The translations under genes and the position numbers were made by a program. Shown here piece after piece: positions 43,300-45,237 of a stretch of DNA of 45,237 nucleotides (position 1 is the stretch's first letter; every line of letters begins with the position of its first letter). The notes under the pieces were generated by a model that saw only the letters and a program-made list of their open reading frames with translations, was not told the origin of the DNA and searched no databases. The DNA is from an uncultured Lachnospiraceae bacterium (GTDB lineage: Bacteria; Bacillota; Clostridia; Lachnospirales; Lachnospiraceae), in contig CAJTVD010000027.1 of NCBI GenBank assembly GCA_910579495.1, positions 1-45,237 of the forward strand, read 5' to 3'.

Positions 43300-43985
43300 G
43301 AACATCTCTTCCGCCATATTTGCGATCCATGCAGCCCCATCACTCAGGAGCACGGTTTCTTTAATCGCCATACCCATTGCGTAATGCGCATTGGTATAAA
43401 TGCTTTTTAAATTGCTCCGCAGCCCCGACATAACTTACATAGTCCCTTTTCGTGATGCGGTGTTCCCGTTCCTCTTTTTTGTTCTTCCAATAATATATGT
43501 GGTCTGATGAGCAAACAACGCCGAGCTTATTTTCACGCCAGGCAGACCCTTCATCATTTTTATGCCGGGTATTTAACGCTGCCCCGTCAGCTTCAATATA
43601 AAGAATCCCCTTCCTGCTGTTTTTAAAGACCGCTTTTCCGGAATCAAATTTTTCAAAAGCGGCTTCTGCCTGTCTGCAGTCTTCTTCAAATATAGCTTTT
43701 CCTATATAATTGGTAACCAGGCGAATCGTATCATCATTGATATCCAGGCGGTAAGTATTGCGCATGGCATCCTCTGCCGCCTGGTAAGAACATTGGTTTT
43801 GTGCCCAATAAGCACACCGCAGCATCAGGGCGGGCGTCATTTTAAATGGAAGGTTTGAGATTCCAAGTGCGTCATCCAGTGGGACAACTTTCTTCGTCTG
43901 CAAGAGGCCTGCCAGGATTTCTTTCGATTCCTGGTCAGCGGTGGGAAAATTCTGCCCATGAGGTGGAGGAAGGGGTATCAATCAG
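43300..43985 (-). mobile_element. ISLre2-family (UPF0236) transposase remnant
   Basis: Minus-strand reading from about 43981: LDDALGISNLPFKMTPALML, then ILYIEADGAALNTRHKNDEGSAWRENKLGVV and YVGAAEQFKKHLYQCALRNGYG, typical of UPF0236 transposases. At about 43361-43375 a one-base change shifts the frame; the neighbouring frame goes on KETVLLSDGAAWIANMAEEMF and stops matching at the IS256 fragment. Both the N-terminal third and the C-terminal third are missing. Confidence 0.85.
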
Positions 43986-44003
43986 CCAGACAGTGCCATG
44001 GGT

Positions 44004-44915
44004 TTATTTGCTGCCTTCCAGCATATGCAAAAGTTTTTGGCAAACAGCCGTACTTTTATTAAGTTCAGCAGCGAGATTTTTTTTATCACAGGAAAGGGAA
44101 TATAGGGTATCACCCACTAATGGATTGGTGATACAGTTATGTATAAATTCCTCCATCAATTCAGTATAAAAAGGGGTTAGCTTGGCATAGTCCCACCAGA
44201 GTTTCTCAATATTGTAGTGGATATATTCGCCTTCCCAGGGCTTCATGCCAGCAAAGTGGATAATAGTAGTTTCCTTTTTCACATCTTCATAATGGATGCC
44301 ATTGTTATAGGCCATTTTTGCGAAGAGATCAAATTGGTATTCATCAAGAAATTTCACCTGATTCCAGTGCATATAGTTTAATATGTCCTGGTCAGGTGCA
44401 AGCATTTGGTAATTTAAGGAATGGGCTAACTCCATATAGTCTTTAAAGGAATACTTCCCACGGAGCTTTTCAATATTCCAGAGCATCATCCCGGCATTAA
44501 AGTATGTAAAGCCTTTCTGAATGTGTTCCCTAAACAAATCGTTGCGCGAGTCAGGAAAAGGAAATACAGTTGGCATATCCCGGCAGGCACAGAAATAATA
44601 CTCTTCAAAGTCGGTATTGTAAAGCTCTTTCACTGGTTTATTGATGACCATGTCAACATCCAGGTATAGAATCCGTTTCACATCAGGAGGAAGGATATCC
44701 ACAAGCATCAGCCGGAAGTAGGTTTCCAGCGACCAAGCAGATGTGGTTGGCAGCGATTGAGGGAACATACCTTTATCAATAAAAAGAAAGTGGATTGTTT
44801 GGTGATAAGACATGGCAGTATCCTGTAAATACAACTGATCCTGTGGCGTTAAATCATTGTGGAGCAGGTATACGTGTATGTCAGAATCAGCTCTGACGCT
44901 TAAAAAATTTCTCAC
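44004..44915 (-). CDS. Family 8 glycosyltransferase, N-terminally clipped
   Basis: A protein of about 303 aa (308 if ATG 44930 is used). GT8 landmarks: AWSLETYFRLMLVDILPPDVKRILYLDVDMVINKP with the DVD metal motif, GFTYFNAGMMLWNIEKLR, and IIHFAGMKPWEGEY. Typical relatives begin about 25 residues earlier with the first Rossmann strand; here the start coincides with mobile-element-like sequence, and GTG 44915 is served by a GGGAGG brought by it. So the enzyme has lost its first strand and may be impaired. A C-terminal duplicate lies at 36552. The original role was probably surface or flagellar glycan assembly. Confidence 0.7.
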   Translation of the reverse strand: MRNFLSVRADSDIHVYLLHNDLTPQDQLYLQDTAMSYHQTIHFLFIDKGMFPQSLPTTSAWSLETYFRLMLVDILPPDVKRILYLDVDMVINKPVKELYNTDFEEYYFCACRDMPTVFPFPDSRNDLFREHIQKGFTYFNAGMMLWNIEKLRGKYSFKDYMELAHSLNYQMLAPDQDILNYMHWNQVKFLDEYQFDLFAKMAYNNGIHYEDVKKETTIIHFAGMKPWEGEYIHYNIEKLWWDYAKLTPFYTELMEEFIHNCITNPLVGDTLYSLSCDKKNLAAELNKSTAVCQKLLHMLEGSK

Positions 44916-44916
44916 A

Positions 44917-45008
44917 AAAAAACCTCCCATTTTATGGGAAAATACGAGATAATAGAATTAACCACAAAACTATTTTTTCGCATACCCATAAAAGAGAGGA
45001 GGTTTTAC
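44917..45008. repeat. Inverted repeat between GT8 and the right-edge transposase
   Basis: AAAAACCTCCCATTTTATGGG (from about 44916 to 44937) is the near inverse of CCCATAAAAGAGAGGAGGTTTT (about 44985-45006). Both arms look like the leader with ribosome binding site of a transposase gene, facing in opposite directions. Confidence 0.55.
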
Positions 45009-45009
45009 A

Positions 45010-45237
45010 ATGAAGCAAGAATAAAAATCAGAAGAAAAGAAGCCAGGGAACACCTGGAACAGTTTTACCTTGCCTGTGAATTAGCTAAGCTAATCAGGCA
45101 CTGTTTCCCAGAACTTTTGCCATTATTAAAACAAGTCCCAGATCCCCGGCATCAGAGTTATATCACATACCCTGGTGTGATACTTCTTATGACCCGTATC
45201 CTTTCTCATCTATTTTACATTAACAGTATGCGCAAGG
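45010..45237 (+). mobile_element. Transposase N-terminus, frameshifted, cut by window end
   Basis: A GAGAGGAGG site precedes ATG 45010, but that frame stops after four codons (MKQE). Another frame reads RRKEAREHLEQFYLACELA, then LLPLLKQVPDPRHQSYITYP and HLFYINSMRK to the window edge, the N-terminal pattern of a DDE transposase (PDPRHQSYITY motif). One base is probably missing near the start, so it is likely inactive. IS family not assigned. Confidence 0.65.

Overview
The window looks like a chromosome segment of a motile, anaerobic Gram-positive Clostridia member, most likely a Lachnospiraceae relative. The grounds are strong AGGAGG-type ribosome binding sites, the gene order flgM-flgN-flgK-flgK-flgL-fliW-csrA followed by flaG-fliD-fliS, CotH proteins, a cytoplasmic GH3 enzyme, an [FeFe]-hydrogenase-like sensor and relics of Firmicutes-type insertion sequences. 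The species cannot be named from sequence alone. The first 28 kb is visibly GC-richer than the last 13 kb, which is AT-rich and accessory in character.

Region 1 (1-9.5 kb) is one plus-strand operon for a surface polymer. It encodes a VTC-type polyphosphate-polymerase-domain protein, a DUF4956 membrane protein, a CotH-kinase protein, a TIM-barrel glycoside-hydrolase-like protein with a CBM9-like tail, a membrane-anchored HEAT-like protein, a processive GT2 synthase, a DivIVA-like coiled-coil protein and an exported TIM-barrel protein. Two tandem copies of an unfamiliar ~105-nt structured element sit directly before the first gene and inside the operon. Region 2 (9.5-16.7 kb) has a membrane diguanylate cyclase, a GH3 glycosidase and a second VTC-DUF4956-CotH trio, so the modification module is duplicated and lies beside a c-di-GMP enzyme.

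Region 3 (16.9-28.8 kb) begins with a fused ferredoxin/[FeFe]-hydrogenase/methyl-accepting protein, a probable redox or H2 chemosensor. The late flagellar genes follow: flgM through csrA from one sigma-D promoter, and flaG-fliD-fliS-fliT-like from another. The flagellin gene (32.3 kb) has a third sigma-D promoter and a ~150-nt leader, and FliW and CsrA are encoded nearby. Glycosyltransferases on the minus strand (CgeB-like, and two paralogous GT2-TPR proteins) flank flagellin and probably glycosylate it.

Region 4 (30-45 kb) is accessory. It holds an Rpn-type nuclease with an alternating 42-nt coding repeat, two MITE-like palindromic elements, a Uma2-type nuclease, dead pieces of a GT8 and a CgeB-like glycosyltransferase, and remnants of at least three insertion sequences. 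Among them is the most unusual locus: a 62-aa ORF followed by a 1359-aa protein that joins N-terminal beta-type repeats, a gluzincin-like metallopeptidase signature (HEIFH...ExxxD) and a C-terminal FRG domain, with its own strong promoter. The small downstream gene has its ribosome binding site inside a 24-bp-arm inverted repeat. This is the best candidate for an undescribed system, possibly defence or toxin related; that role is inference.
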